Part shown: positions 22,701 to 33,944 of the stretch, piece by piece
Position numbering within the stretch: position 1 is the stretch's first letter
How the letters are laid out: each line of letters starts with the position of its first letter
DNA from: Dryomyza anilis
Lineage: Eukaryota; Arthropoda; Insecta; Diptera; Dryomyzidae
DNA: 64,000 bases
NCBI GenBank assembly: GCA_951804985.1
Contig: OX638130.1
Coordinates: 38,256,394-38,320,393, forward strand
Reading direction: 5' to 3'
The notes under the pieces: generated by a model
Databases searched by the model: none
What the model was told of the DNA's origin: nothing
The model's input: only the letters and a program-made list of their open reading frames with translations
Position numbers and translations under genes: made by a program

Positions 22701-23386
22701 TATTACATGTAATAGTGAGACAATTACCTTTCATTTGAGTACCCACATGACCCTGTTTGTAGGTGTACCGGTTTTTCAAGGTCACCAGAGGTCCGAGCGA
22801 CTTTTATTTTTAATTTTGGTATTTTTTTTTTTTGCGAAAATAAAGCGCGTGGCAATTTTTTTTTAACATTTCACTTCGGCCGGTAAAGTGCAATTCAGCC
22901 TAAATCTAAATCGACGGAAAATTCGCGGCGTAAAAATCGTCCCGGTGGCAGTTCTTTGCCATCTCTTTGCCAGGTTATGTGTGTTTTATTTTAACTTGAC
23001 AGCGGATTATTCGCCGCGGATTTTCCGTCGTCCGCCGCAATTCTGGTTAGAGCATTATTGTAGTAATGGTATACATCCTATTGTCCAATTTTAAAAGTAA
23101 AAATAATTGTTTTTCTATTAAAATACCATTATTTACCATTTTGGTATTTTTTTTTTTTTGGTGTGTTGAGTGCTCTGAATGCTGCCGTTAAATAAAAATT
23201 CAATAAATTCAGAAAAAGTGACTTATTGAAAAAAGGTGGGATTTTCGTGCTTCACTCATAAAAGGTACAATTGTACCTCGCGGAACATCACTGCTCCAAA
23301 CTCCTATTTTCATTTCAAATAATAGTAATTAAATTTCGCTAATTTTTCTATTCAATGAGAATACGAAAATTATACATTTATATATT
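19764..23386. repeat. 3.6-kb tandem duplication A, unit 2
   Basis: Near-perfect copy of 16141-19763 at a fixed 3623-bp offset. The right edge is in an A-run ('tatattt' followed by A residues), where unit 1 instead reads into 'gaaaaaatttcg' of unit 2. That gives only A-run microhomology at the junction. Confidence 0.92.
21892..23054. mobile_element. Harbinger-like MITE, unit 2 copy
   Basis: Duplicate of 18269-19431 at offset 3623, with the same ends and TTA flanks (21889-21891 and 23055-23057). It is a product of the segmental duplication, not an independent insertion. Confidence 0.65.
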
Positions 23387-23689
23387 TAAAAAAAATATTT
23401 TATTTATTATTGTCCTATCGAAAAGTTACCAAAATGTTCAAAAAGTTACCAAGTTAGCAATTTTGGTTGTAAGTTACCAAGAGTGGCAAATGTGCTTGCG
23501 TTACGTGCGTATTTTGAGAATAAGAACTCTGAGAATTGGAAAATATTCTGCAGTTACAGAACCAAATTAAAGTCGACTATTAGGAAAATACGATCAAAAA
23601 CATGCATTCAATTTTTTTTTCATATTGTATACCTAAGCACATATGGAATAAACTAAGAAGTTTTGGTGTGTTAAATGATGTCCATGATC

Positions 23690-24076
23690 ATAATACATTA
23701 AATGTGGATGAATAATGATCTTTTTGTCTTAGAACCTATTTCAAACCCTACAAATGTATCTTTGGAGAACATAACCGTTGGAAATGATTTCTCATTTAGA
23801 AGATTCGATGAACAGGAACTTTTGTATACAATATTTAACATAAAATGTAATACTATTGGCTCAAATGGGTTCTCGTTAAAATTTCTGAAAATCACTTGCC
23901 CAATTATTTTGCCACATTTAATGCATTTATACAATACTATTCTGACAACATCGATATTTCTGAAATGTTGGAAATTGGCAAAGGTAATATCAATTCCAAA
24001 AGTAAGGGTTCCAAAATCAATCTCTGATTACCGACATATAAGTGTTCTCCCAGTTTGTCAAAAGTTTAGATGTTAA
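23690..24076 (+). pseudogene. Non-LTR retrotransposon (LINE) fragment, N-terminal RT region
   Basis: The open stretch ends in a pattern typical of the start of LINE reverse transcriptases: KFLKITCPIILPHLMHLYNT, then FLKCWKLAKVISIPKV and SDYRHISVLPVCQKF (usually DYRPIS). The catalytic palm is missing because the sequence runs into DINE-1-like DNA. No endonuclease was seen upstream. Clade not assigned (Jockey or I-like). Confidence 0.65.
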
Positions 24077-24111
24077 AAATCTTGGACTAATTTTTAATCC
24101 ATGAATTGTAT

Positions 24112-24520
24112 TACAGGGTATATTAACTTTGTGCATATAGTGTAACGCCCCTTAGGAGGCGTGTCCGGTATGGAAAAGTATATATATTCTTGATTAGCAT
24201 AAACTACCCGAGTCCGTTTAGCCATGTCCGTCTGTCTGTCCGAATACAGAATAACTTGAGAAATACTGATCAGAATGCGATGAAATTTCGTCTCAATATA
24301 TTTTAGCCGAAAGTAGGAACTGAGTTTGAAAATGAGCCAAATCGGTCAACGGACACGCCCACCTCCCATACAAATCACTTTTATATAACTCTTTCGGAAC
24401 TAATAACTCGAAAAGTATTCAAGGTATAGTTATAAAATTTAAAACGTATTATTAGAATTCACCTAAGAATATGTGGTCCAAAAATGGGCGTGATACGCCC
24501 ACTTTTTTTTTTCATTATTT
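24112..24520 (+). repeat. DINE-1/INE-1-like copy (diverged)
   Basis: Begins 'gggtatattaac', then 'aagtatatatattcttgatt', 'gccatgtccgtctgtctgtc', and later 'acacgcccacctcccata' and 'tgatacgcccactttttt'. The CACGCCCAC blocks also occur in the fly DINE-1 family as I recall it. Non-coding, with an indistinct 3' limit. Confidence 0.55.
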
Positions 24521-25156
24521 CCCGGGTTTTCATAGTGGAAATTTGATCCGTAAATTATTAAAATCAAATCTATGAAATATTAGCCTTTCAAAATTTTAAA
24601 TATAGCCGTGGTCCGCCCAATTATATTTTTCAAATTTTTTAGTATTTTTATACTTTTATATTTTGTAATCAAATTGGTAGTAAAATTGAATATACCTTAG
24701 AATAAATAAGTGAGTATGTACAAATTTTAATACAAAAAGTATAGAATATAATACAAAAAACACGTGCTCTCTATATTTCTCTCTCAATATTATCTGTTCT
24801 GAAAAAATAATACAGTTTGACTCACATTAATTATAATACAGTAAAGGATAAATATTTTAAAAAAGCTGTAATTTTTTCTGCTTTCTTTCTATCTTTTGTT
24901 CGTTCAAATTTGTTGTGCGTCAAAATGACGGAACATAACTAAAAAATATTTTTTAATTTAAAAAAGTTCAATGAATGAAAATTGTGCTAATTATTTTAAT
25001 GAAGGGGACATTTGTTACGTGTGAGGACGCACAAAAAAAAAGTTCATACTATTTATGAATTTGTAAATATTTGTTTGTTTTTCAACCTAAAATAGAGTTA
25101 TTGCAAAAATATTGTTTTTGCGGGCTGAAGGTCTTGCCAGATACAAAGTGCTATGT
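24521..25156. other. AT-rich sequence, nothing recognised
   Basis: No coding or repeat assignment between the DINE-like copy and the hAT element at 25165. Confidence 0.5.
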
Positions 25157-25164
25157 ACTGGGAC

Positions 25165-26691
25165 TAGGGATGTCAATCCCGGACTATTTTTCAATCCCGA
25201 AATTTCGGGACTAAAAAATTTGAATCCCGGGATCCCGGGATTAGTCCCGGGATTTAAAAAAATAATAGCAAAGACATAAAATAACCATATCTGTGTTTAA
25301 ATAATAATCAATTATAATGCTTAAATCAAACTAAAGTCATATATTCAAATGCATCTGTTTTCAGGTTGGGTATTCAAATATGGTATACTAAATCCGCGAT
25401 ATATAAACCCCGTTGATCATCAAACATTTTTTTAATACTTTTTATTTAAAATTTATTTTTTAGTACAAATATAAGAAAATTAAAATTTTGAATGAACAAC
25501 AAAATTTGTTATTGGGATATTGGTTTTTTGTGGAAAACAATATTTTTAAAAAAAAAAAATATAATTTTAAAAAAATAAATAGTTTTACAAATTTTGAAAT
25601 ATTTAAACTTTTAATTTCAAAATTATTTAAGTTGTATGTGATTTAACCGGTTATTGCAACCAAATCTCAAACGACGAAGTTGACTTGTTCATGGGCAATA
25701 ACTATTTTAATTTTTATTCAATGGCTGTTTAGTCTTTTTATAAAAAAAAGTTTGTTTTTAAATGCAGTGAAAAATGCAAAAATAATAAATTGCATTTTTC
25801 TCCAAAACATTACGTATACGGAAAAAACCAAAAACGCAGTTCGAATCAGTACATTAAAATTATATAGGCATGATATGAGAAAATGATTGCCGAACAGTGT
25901 TATTAGTCGAAAGTGACGTAATTTTTAAAAATGTGTGAATTTGTTCAAAGTCAAAAAGCATGTAATTCATTATTATTTACGTCAGTGTTTTAAGATTTTA
26001 GTCCATTAAATCCAAGGATTGAAACCGTAGCCGAAACCGAAACAGATATCCGTTTAAAACCGATATCCATTTAAAACCGAAACCGTAATCGAAACCGTTA
26101 TACGAAAATCAGAAATAAACCGTTTCGGTTTTATACCAGTTTAAAACGGTTTTTAAAAAAGCATAAAAAGAAACAGGAAAACATATTTTATTTTATATAG
26201 AAGATCTTAACTACAAGGCATGTTTAATGTCATTTAATAAAATTATGAATTCCCAAAATAAAATTTTTTTCTTGTACAATTTTCGGCGAGCTAGACTAAG
26301 CTTATGTCCCATAGTGCAATGTTAAGTTATTTGAAAAATATGGAATTAAAAGAAATTTGATACAAAAACCGAAATCAAAACCGAAACCGTAACTTGGAAT
26401 CGGTATGCTGAAACCGTTTCGTAATAAAAACCTAAAACCGAAACCAAAACGCGGAAAAAACCGAAATCGAAACCGTTATTCGTTTAGGTTTCAAACCTTG
26501 ATTAAATGTTAGATTTACTTTTTCACAAAATGTGTACACAAACATTGAAAGACTTTTGAATAAACTATTAAAAATTGATCTACTAGCGTTTTTTGTAATC
26601 CCGAAAATCCCGGGATTTAACGATGATCCCGGGATGAGTTTTTCGGGACTGATTGGACTCAAATCCCGGGATCCCGGGATTGACATCCCTA
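25165..26691. mobile_element. hAT element, family 3 (target duplication ACTGGGAC), non-autonomous
   Basis: Starts TAGGGATGTCAATCCCGG and ends with the inverse of TAGGGATGTCAATCCCGG. It is flanked by the exact 8-bp repeat ACTGGGAC (25157-25164 and 26692-26699). Both subterminal regions repeat the self-complementary motif ATCCCGGGAT. It is 1527 bp including a nested 488-bp hAT-like element, and no transposase was recognised. Short interior open frames (e.g. 25680-25886) show no known domain. Confidence 0.88.
26013..26500. mobile_element. hAT-like MITE, family 4, nested in family 3
   Basis: Starts CAAGGATTGAAACCGTAG and ends with the inverse of CAAGGTTTGAAACCTAAA. It is flanked by ATTAAATC (26005-26012) and ATTAAATG (26501-26508), seven of eight bases equal. 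The subterminal regions are strings of AACCGAAACCG on the left and the same motif on the right. It is 488 bp and inserted after the family 3 host element was in place. Confidence 0.75.
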
Positions 26692-26699
26692 ACTGGGAC

Positions 26700-27106
26700 T
26701 GAAACAAACAACAATTGACAAAAACAAAAAGTTGTTGGCTTACCGTACAGCTGTTTCGGAGGTCACAAATACGACCATACACACATACTCAAATACCTAC
26801 CTACCTAATTTGTGTTGTATTTTCTATTCTCCTTTGGTGGACTGGTTTTTTTATTTTTCAGTATCGCCTTTATGCTCGGCTGAATTGCACGTGACGTGGA
26901 GACTGCGCTGCTAGGAGTCATATGAATACCTTAATGAACGCAATGCATAAAAATTATGAACGCGTTTATTATATAAATTTCGTTCAAATTGTGCGATTCG
27001 TATATACGAAGAATAGTTCATAAAAAGAATGATTTTTTCAATATATATTATGAACGGTGTCTCAATTAACGGCGTTCATTCCATTTATGAATTTTTTTTT
27101 CTGTGC
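26700..27106 (-). repeat. 'ttcataaa' MITE family fragment
   Basis: Read on the minus strand it starts CACAGAAAAAAAAATTCATA and continues with 'atggaatgaacgccgttaat', 'tcgtatatacgaatcgcac' and 'aattcagccgagcataaag', the same order as copies at 38.4, 43.6, 47.2, 48.9 and 52.5 kb. Only one end is present here. The superfamily is unknown. Confidence 0.65.
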
Positions 27107-28040
27107 AGTTTTACAACGATTTTATAATAGCGAAGAAATGGAAAAACGCACTTCATTCTGCAGCCACAACAAGGCGCTCGTGGCAAGTTTCTTTGTCTTA
27201 AAATTTGGTTAGAATTTGAAATACATTTGATAAAAGTTCCAATAGCTAAATTTTTAGTAAGCTCGGAGCAGAAGTCTACCGAGCACTTGGTGAAAGTTGT
27301 GTTGCAGTCCCGAAGTTGTACGTCATTTTTCCATTTTTATTAAAATTTGATATTCTAAGAATATTTTATAATATAGTAATGTACTAAAATTTAATACAAA
27401 TTATATTAAAATCTGTAATTTGTTATACAAGCGCAGTATTACATTATATTCTATAATGTATTAAATCCTTTTATTTTTAATATACATTGTATTTAAAGTT
27501 TCACTCTTTCTCACCAGTGAAAATGTTTCAAATTGTATTAGAATTATATACAACTTCAGATTACAAATTTATTTTAATACTTGACATGCATTAAATTTTA
27601 ATAATTTCTGGTGTGGTCATATATGTAAGTCAGATTGTATTAAAATTTAGTCCAAAATTTCTAACCGTGTAAATAGTAACAATCTTATTACAAAATTTAA
27701 GTCTTGTTTTAGGAAAAGGCATAGTACTGTAACGTTAATGATTGATGTTGTTGAAAAACACCAGGAAAGTAACGTATGCGGAATGAAATATGAATTGACG
27801 CACTAACCGTAACAAAAGCTTTATTTGAATTTCTACAATGTTAGCATTTGTATTAGGCAAAAGTTCATAACTTTAAAAAAAAATCATATCCTCAATAAAT
27901 GCTCTTTCTTATATTTTAAGGCAACTCGCTCATTGACTTCAGAATTTCCTTTGTATTTATTTTGGCAGCTCTTTTTTTTTGTTTCCATAAGTAACAGTTT
28001 ATATTTTTGGTTTTGTAACCATTGTCATAAACAATTCTTT
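27107..28040. other. AT-rich sequence, nothing recognised
   Basis: Contains short 'aaaatttaatacaaatt'-like direct and inverted motifs around 27340-27660 that could be a degraded repeat. No gene call is supportable. Confidence 0.4.
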
Positions 28041-28560
28041 TCAAATTTGACAAAAAAAAGTTTCAATGGATCCCCGCTGTGGATCGTTCGGAAGATTTTG
28101 CTGCTTAGGTAGAAAATCTATATTTAAATTTTCCAAACTAGTCTGCGTGGATCTGACATAATAAGCCGACGCCAGGTCCGGCAAGAAAATGGTCCTTTCA
28201 TCCGGAGAATACTTATGGATAAAGTGTTTAATTACAGGAAGAAATTTATCAATATACACATTAACATTTACAATAAGACCGATTTTATGAACACTCTAAC
28301 TCCATGTTCACTTATAGCCGGCAACATTTAAAACTTCTACAGGAAGTTACTTTTGATAACATAAGTGACATTAGCGGGTGGATTAGTATTAAAAAGCTCG
28401 GGAAGGGCCATGACTTCACTGTAGAATAACTTTTATCATCCATTATGCAAATATACGGTGATTTCAAGTGTGTTAAATCGTATGAAAGAAACCGCGGTTC
28501 TAAAAAAGAATTTGCTTTGCAGAGCAGCCAAACATGGGCTGAATTTACTATAGAAATTGT
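28041..28560 (-). pseudogene. Tc1/mariner-like transposase fragment
   Basis: On the minus strand, a MDDKSY motif near 28444 resembles the first catalytic Asp block of Tc1/mariner enzymes (MDDETY). Further on, SPDERTIFLPDLASAYY carries the second Asp, and PNDPQRGSIETFF carries the final acidic residue (usually PIEDFW). The N-terminal helix-turn-helix half is absent, and the frame is broken between the first and second blocks. No terminal repeats were found. Confidence 0.65.
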
Positions 28561-28744
28561 GGGCCATTTAACAAAGTCTTATCGTGCGGTGACGAAATAG
28601 TATAATGATAGCGATGAAACAATGTAAAAGTACATAGAAGACATGTAATCCAGCAAAGATGTAAAAAAGTGTGCCAGAAGTCTCTAAACAGAAGTTGGAG
28701 GTATTTAAACGGAGGATACATGTTTTGTTACTAAATTTGTTGTT

Positions 28745-29635
28745 CTGCCCAAATCCCAATGGAACCATTTTCTTCAAAAAAAATGTCCTATAACGCAAGC
28801 GGATTCTGGCCAAATCCGAATGGAACCTATTTGTCCAAAAAAATGTCCAATGACGCAGTTGGGTTCTGGCCAATTCCCAATGGAACTAATTTGTCCAAAA
28901 AAATGCCCAATGACGCACTTGGGTTCTGGCCAAATCCCAATGGAACCTATTTGTCCAAAAAAATTCCCAATGACGCAGTTGGGTTCTGGCAAAATCCCAA
29001 TGGAACAGATTCATCCAAAATAGTTCCACTTACGCAGTTGGGTGCTTGTGTAATCTCAATGGAACAAATCCAAAAAAGTTCCAATGACGCACTTGGGTAC
29101 TTCTGTAATCTCACTGGAACAGATCCATCCAAAAAAGTTCCAATGACGCACTTGGGTGCTTCTGTAATCTCACTGGAACAGATTCATCCAAAAAAGTTCC
29201 AATTACGCACTTAGGTGCTTCTATAATCTCACTGGAACAGTCCATACAAAAAAGTTTCAATGTCGCACTTGGGTGCTTCCGTAATCCCACTGGAACAGAT
29301 TCATCCAAAAAAGTTACAATTACGCACTTGTGTGCTTCTGTAATCTCACTGGAACAGATCCATCCAAAAAAGTTCCAATGACGCACTTGAGTGCTTCTGT
29401 AATCCCACTGGAACCGATTCATCCACAAATGTTTCAATGACGCACTTGGCTGTGAATCTATGCCCATTGGAACAGACGCACATAAAATTCCAATGACGTA
29501 CTTGAATGTAATCTCTGTCCATTTGAACAGATGCACCCAAAAACTTCCAATGACGCATCAGGATGTGAAACTGTGTACATTGGAACAATTTCAACCAAAA
29601 ATGTCCAATGATGCATCGGAGTGCGAATTTCACAT
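28745..29635 (+). repeat. 60-bp minisatellite array, about 14-15 units
   Basis: Tandem units of about 60 bp with 'atcccaatggaac', 'tccaaaaaa', 'ccaatgacgcacttgggt' and a variable middle. The left units read 'gttctggccaaatccc', the middle units 'gcttctgtaatctcac', and the right units are more diverged ('gtgaatctatgcccat'). Apparent open frames such as FWPNPNGT repeats are products of periodicity, because 60 is divisible by three. It is related to the short array at 12869-13014. Confidence 0.9.
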
Positions 29636-29664
29636 GTAAATTATCACCACTTGAACTTTTACTG

Positions 29665-29976
29665 CAGGGAGCTCTGCTAAAACTCAAATTAATTCAATTC
29701 AATTCAAATCAATTCAATTCATAAATTTTTTGATGGCATTGAGTATTTCTAAGCAATAAGTTGAATTGAGTATTTATAATTCAAATTTTTTTAATTTGAA
29801 ATACTTTGTTCAATTTATTTCAAAACAAATTTGAATTGAAATAAAATTTCAAATTTATTTATATTTTTTTTGAAGTGAATTACTTTGCTTCAATTCTAAT
29901 TTTTTATTTTTGAAATAGAATTTGTTTTGCTCAATTCAATTCAAAATCAATTCTCAATTACAAAGTCCCGTCTCTG
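29665..29976. repeat. AATTC-rich low-complexity segment
   Basis: Bounded by CAGGGAGCTCTGC and by the inverse of CAGAGACGGGACT, with AATTCAATTC-type repeats inside both ends. This could be a hAT-like MITE, but the flanking octamers (TTTTACTG and GTACGTAA) do not match. Confidence 0.3.
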
Positions 29977-30414
29977 GTACGTAATAAATATAAAGAATAT
30001 ATAAATATAAGGAATATCCAATAATAGACATATTTCTGTTTTCGTCAAATATTAAAAAAAAACGTACTCACGTACCGTATGTCAAGAGAATACAAACATT
30101 ATCTTGCAACATTTTCTTTGCATACACAAACTCAAACGCTATAAAACGAACACTAACAGAAAAAAGAGAATGCAACAATAATTAATTGTGATACATATAC
30201 ACATTATTCAACGACAACATTTCGTTGCTACCCTGTATCAACCCATGACAACAAAGAGACGCAAGACAACATGCAGTCGCATGGCACCACAGACATACAG
30301 TTGGCAACAACAACAAGTTTTCTTTGCTGTACAATATATTTCCCGCCACAAATTCTACGCTGCTTTAATCGCATTGTTGTAGCTGTAACACTTTCAAACG
30401 AATCATAAATAAAA
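29977..30414. other. Unassigned sequence
   Basis: No recognised feature. Short open frames on both strands have no family signature. Confidence 0.4.
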
Positions 30415-31112
30415 ACCAGTTGGGAAGGTTTAAATTTGGGAAATTTTAAAGTAGGTGTAATTATGATAGTTAGGATTATCAAAATTATAGTCGGTCTAAG
30501 CCGACTATAAATACCCTACACATATGTGTGGTTACCATTCAAAGTGATATATAGGTCACCAGGGTATACGAATCCCGAAAACAACTACAAACATTCAATC
30601 GCTGAAGAATTTCCATTCATTTGATACCCATATTTACAAATGGGTAGGTGTACCTACCGAATTTCGATTTTTTTTTGTGAACCACAAGTCTTTTCGCCGG
30701 AAAACATTATTATCATGTATTTGAGCATGATATCAATATATATTTGACCAAAAAAGTTTACCTAAGCACGTATACATTAAAATTGATCTTTATATGTACA
30801 TTTTATATGAGGTATTTGAACATAAGTGGTCGGATCATAGGTCACAATGGACCGATCTCGCCAATTCGCACATACAGCGTAGGTATATTAGTAATCTAAG
30901 TTATAAGTTTCATTTATCTAGCTCTTCAATTTTAAAAGTAGTAGGGATTTCAACAGACAGACGGACAGACAGACGGACATCGCTAAATCGACTCAGGAGG
31001 TCATGCTGATCAAGAATATATATACTCTTCCATACCGAAAATGCTTCCTTCTGGGTGTTACAAACGGTGTACCAAACTGAATATACCCTTTCACTCTTAG
31101 TGTAGGGTATAA
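30415..31112 (-). repeat. DINE-1/INE-1-like copy, full-length for this locus
   Basis: Starts 'accagttgggaagg'. It has a hairpin (TATAGTCGG, 6-nt loop, CCGACTATA) followed by 'aataccctacacatatgtgt'. Further on it has 'cagacggacagacagacgga', 'tgatcaagaatatatatact', 'atgcttccttctgggtgtta', and ends 'ttagtgtagggtataaa'. Shared start and end with 31300-31887 and 55495-56185 define the unit. Non-coding. The family is inferred from recalled consensus. Confidence 0.65.
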
Positions 31113-31129
31113 AAAAACAAAAACACAAA

Positions 31130-31290
31130 AAACAATATCAGCCAAATGAGGAACACTGTTAAAATGTACATAAATTAAAAATATATTTTTTGGTTTAAAA
31201 GTTAAATGAAATAATACACATAGAACTTAACTTAAGAAAAACTTCATGAATTTACAATCAACAAAATCAACAAAAAAAAAATATGCATAA
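31130..31290 (-). repeat. Fragment shared with duplication A
   Basis: 'acacatagaacttaacttaa' and the surrounding AT-rich sequence match 16.6-16.7 kb in inverse orientation. Together with 31.9-32.3 kb it is probably one mobile family split by the DINE-like copy at 31300. Confidence 0.4.
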
Positions 31291-31299
31291 AAGAAAAAA

Positions 31300-31887
31300 A
31301 ACAGTTGGGAAGGTTAGATCACATGGGAAATTTTAAAGTAGGGACATTTTATAGTAGGTGTTATTATAATAGTTAGAATTATCAAAAATATAGTCGGTCA
31401 AATCCGACTATAAATACCCTACACATATGTGTGGTTACATTCAAAGTGGTATATAGGTCACCAGGGTATACGAATCCTGAAAAAAACTAGAAACTTCCAA
31501 TCGCTGAAAAATTTCCATTCAGTTGATACCCATATTTACAAATGGGTAGGTGAACCGAATTTCGATTTTTTTTTTTGGAACCACAAGTCATTTCGCGGGA
31601 AAACATTGTTTCCAAGTATTTGAGCATGAAGTCAATATATATTTGACCAAAAAAATTTACCTAAGCACGTATACAGTAAAATTGATCTGTAGATGTAAAT
31701 TTAATATGAGTTATTTGAGATCACAGGTCACAATGGACCGATCTCGTACATAAATCGTAGGTCTATAAGTAATCTAAATTATGAGTTTCATTAATCTAAC
31801 TCTTCAATTTTTTAAGTAGTAGGGATTTTAACAGACAGACAGACGGACATCGCTAAATCGACTTTCACTCTTAGTGTCGGGTATAAA
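31300..31887 (-). repeat. DINE-1/INE-1-like copy with internal deletion
   Basis: Same start and hairpin (here TATAGTCGG, loop, CCGACTATA) as the copy at 30415, and the same end 'cactcttagtgtcgggtata'. The 'tgatcaagaatatatata' block and its neighbour are missing between about 31860 and the end. Confidence 0.65.
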
Positions 31888-31909
31888 AATAATAATGATA
31901 AATATCAGT

Positions 31910-32310
31910 GAATAGCCCAATCTACGAACGAACTAGCATGGCGAGTTGCATGTTCTTGTATCCGATTTACCGCTTCAAAAGTGATTCACAGATCTTATTT
32001 TTAAAATGCTTATATTCTTTAGCCTTGTAAAACAAGAAAATAAAATCACACATCTTTATTAATGTTCACGTTCATAAATATTTTGCGCGCTTTGCATTGT
32101 TACTTGTTCTTCAATATTTAGTAATATCATGAATTCTTTTGAATTTCATTATTACCTTAAAACCATAATAAATATTTTGAAGTGATAAAAAAAAATGCAA
32201 AAGTCTTGCTTTTCTTGCATTTCATATTTTGCTCTTGTTCTTGAAAGAAAATCTCGGTCTTGTTCTCGCTCTTGTTCTTTCAAAAATTGCAAGAACAAGC
32301 ATCACTACAA
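31910..32310. repeat. CAAGAACAAG-related mobile fragment
   Basis: Includes 'gcttgttct' and 'tcttgctcttgttctt'-type strings and ends 'gcaagaacaagcatcacta', which matches the terminus-like end at 17227. Probable hAT-like relic. No target duplication could be paired. Confidence 0.35.
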
Positions 32311-32592
32311 CTGACTTTTCAGATAATATGGATATGCGGACAGATACTATATAGATTTAAATCCAGCAAAACTAAAACTATGATATTCTGCAATAAACCT
32401 ATAGTGTTGCTCAATTTGATTTTGAAAAATGAGATCATATTTGTAAAACATTCCCAATAAACATTTCGTCAAGAATATTTTTTGATTTTCCTATTTTTCA
32501 AACTTTCCACAAGCTATAATAAAGTCATAATCACGTATAATAAACAGAAATTCAATATTTTCTGATCACACTATCTTTGGAAATATTCAGAA

Positions 32593-33247
32593 GTGGAACC
32601 ATCAGCGAGGCCATGGAGCTCACCAGTGCTGTTGGTAAAAAAGAAGAATGGAAGTACTCGGTTTTTCGTTGATTTCCGAAAAGTAAATGATGTAACCAAT
32701 AAAGAAAGCTATCCATTGGGCAGAAACGATGATACCTTGGATACCCTGTCTAATGTAAAATGGTTTTCGTTGGACTTGCAAAGCGGATACTGACGAGTAG
32801 AAATCGATAAGAACGATCGAGATAAGACGACATTCAGTACTGGCGACGGATTACGGCATTTCCTAGTAATGCCGTTTCGGCCATACAATACCCCAGCTGA
32901 CAAGGTATAATTTCTGCGGCCGAAAACCCATCATGGGTTGTAATGGCTAAATAAATTATAACATAAAAATAAAATACAAAGTCTTCAACATACACAAAAC
33001 AAGAACAACGCCATTGCACCCGCAATCTGATGGTATGGTGGAGAGATTCAATCGAACTTTGGAAGAGTATCTCAGAAAAGTGGTTGATAAAAATCAAAAA
33101 GATTGGGATACACACATACCACTGTTTCTCATGGCTTATAGAACGGCGGTTCATGACACCACAGTAGCATCTCCTGCAAAAATTATTTTTGGAACAGACT
33201 TAAGATTACCTGATTTACGTGGAGGGCAGTGTTACGAAAAGATATAA
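32593..33247 (+). pseudogene. Ty3/gypsy element 2: RT start fused to integrase end by deletion
   Basis: RT N-terminus with ARPWSSPVLLVKKKNGS, RFFVDFRKVNDV and LDLQSGY, then a stop at 32791-32793 and FLVMPF at about 32860. The sequence then jumps through about 120 bp of unrelated DNA to the integrase C-terminal part at 33014-33247 (HPQSDGMVERFNRTLEEYLR, including the catalytic Glu, and LFLMAYRTAVHDTT). The RT palm YxDD, RNase H and most of the integrase are deleted. Its LTR begins at 33234. It is closely related to element 1. Confidence 0.85.
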
Positions 33248-33430
33248 TTTGTCCCATTGTGCAAGCAATGAGTAAGATTAAAAGAGAAGCAGGACAATGC
33301 AGTATATAAGGGCGCTGCATCTGAGGAGCAGCAATTTGATAGTTAAGTAATGCATCTCGTGTGCGAACGTTGTTAAGAAAAATAGTAGTAATACAGCATT
33401 TGTTATAAGTGTTTGTTAACTTCTAGATGT
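33234..33430 (+). repeat. LTR of gypsy element 2 (partial)
   Basis: Starts TGTTACGAAAAG right after the integrase end, followed by 'cccattgtgcaagcaatg' and 'tatataagggcgctgcatc'. The same landmarks define the minus-strand solo LTR at 13320-13782. The 3' limit is uncertain. Confidence 0.55.
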
Positions 33431-33944
33431 TCACTTTAAAGTGAAACCTTTTTTTACTAGTGTCAATCAAAGGTATACTTAATGGTCGATGACTATACCC
33501 ACAAACTAAAAACAATTCTAATTCGAAACGAATTAACTTTTGGGATTAAACATATTTTATATCTATAAAAGCACTAAATATTTGATGAAAAACCAATATT
33601 TTAAATAACTACGTGGCATCTGTGTGGCACATTTTCAATTATTTTATTACAAATAAATATATTTTCGAATTGCATCCGATTCTAAATTTGCCTTTTGATC
33701 AAGATCAGTAAAAATTCCTACTTTATTCTGGCTAATCTTTTTTTGTAAATGCTCTCACAAATTTCATATAGAATTTATATCTCGAGTGAAGGACAGTCCA
33801 ATAAGTCAACTATTTTGACCTGAACCACTTATTTGTACCTCATCCCATAAGTTTAGGATCGTTATTCTGTTGAAAAATTCATGTAACAGGTAGGTCAGTG
33901 AAAACTTACATTACGTCGATTACTATGGAAATGTATAGGAAAGA
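33431..33944. other. AT-rich sequence, nothing recognised
   Basis: No coding or repeat assignment. Confidence 0.4.

Noticed and set aside
16141..23386. The 3.6-kb direct repeats as a pair of LTRs
   Set aside because: The units abut with no internal domain, lack TG...CA ends and primer-binding or polypurine sites, and contain a MITE.
28745..29635. CRISPR-like array (regular direct repeats)
   Set aside because: Units are contiguous without unique spacers, and the genome is eukaryotic.
28568..29687. Open frames with repeated FWPNPNGT or similar motifs on both strands
   Set aside because: Translation of the 60-bp minisatellite. Open on several frames of both strands, so not evidence of a repeat protein.
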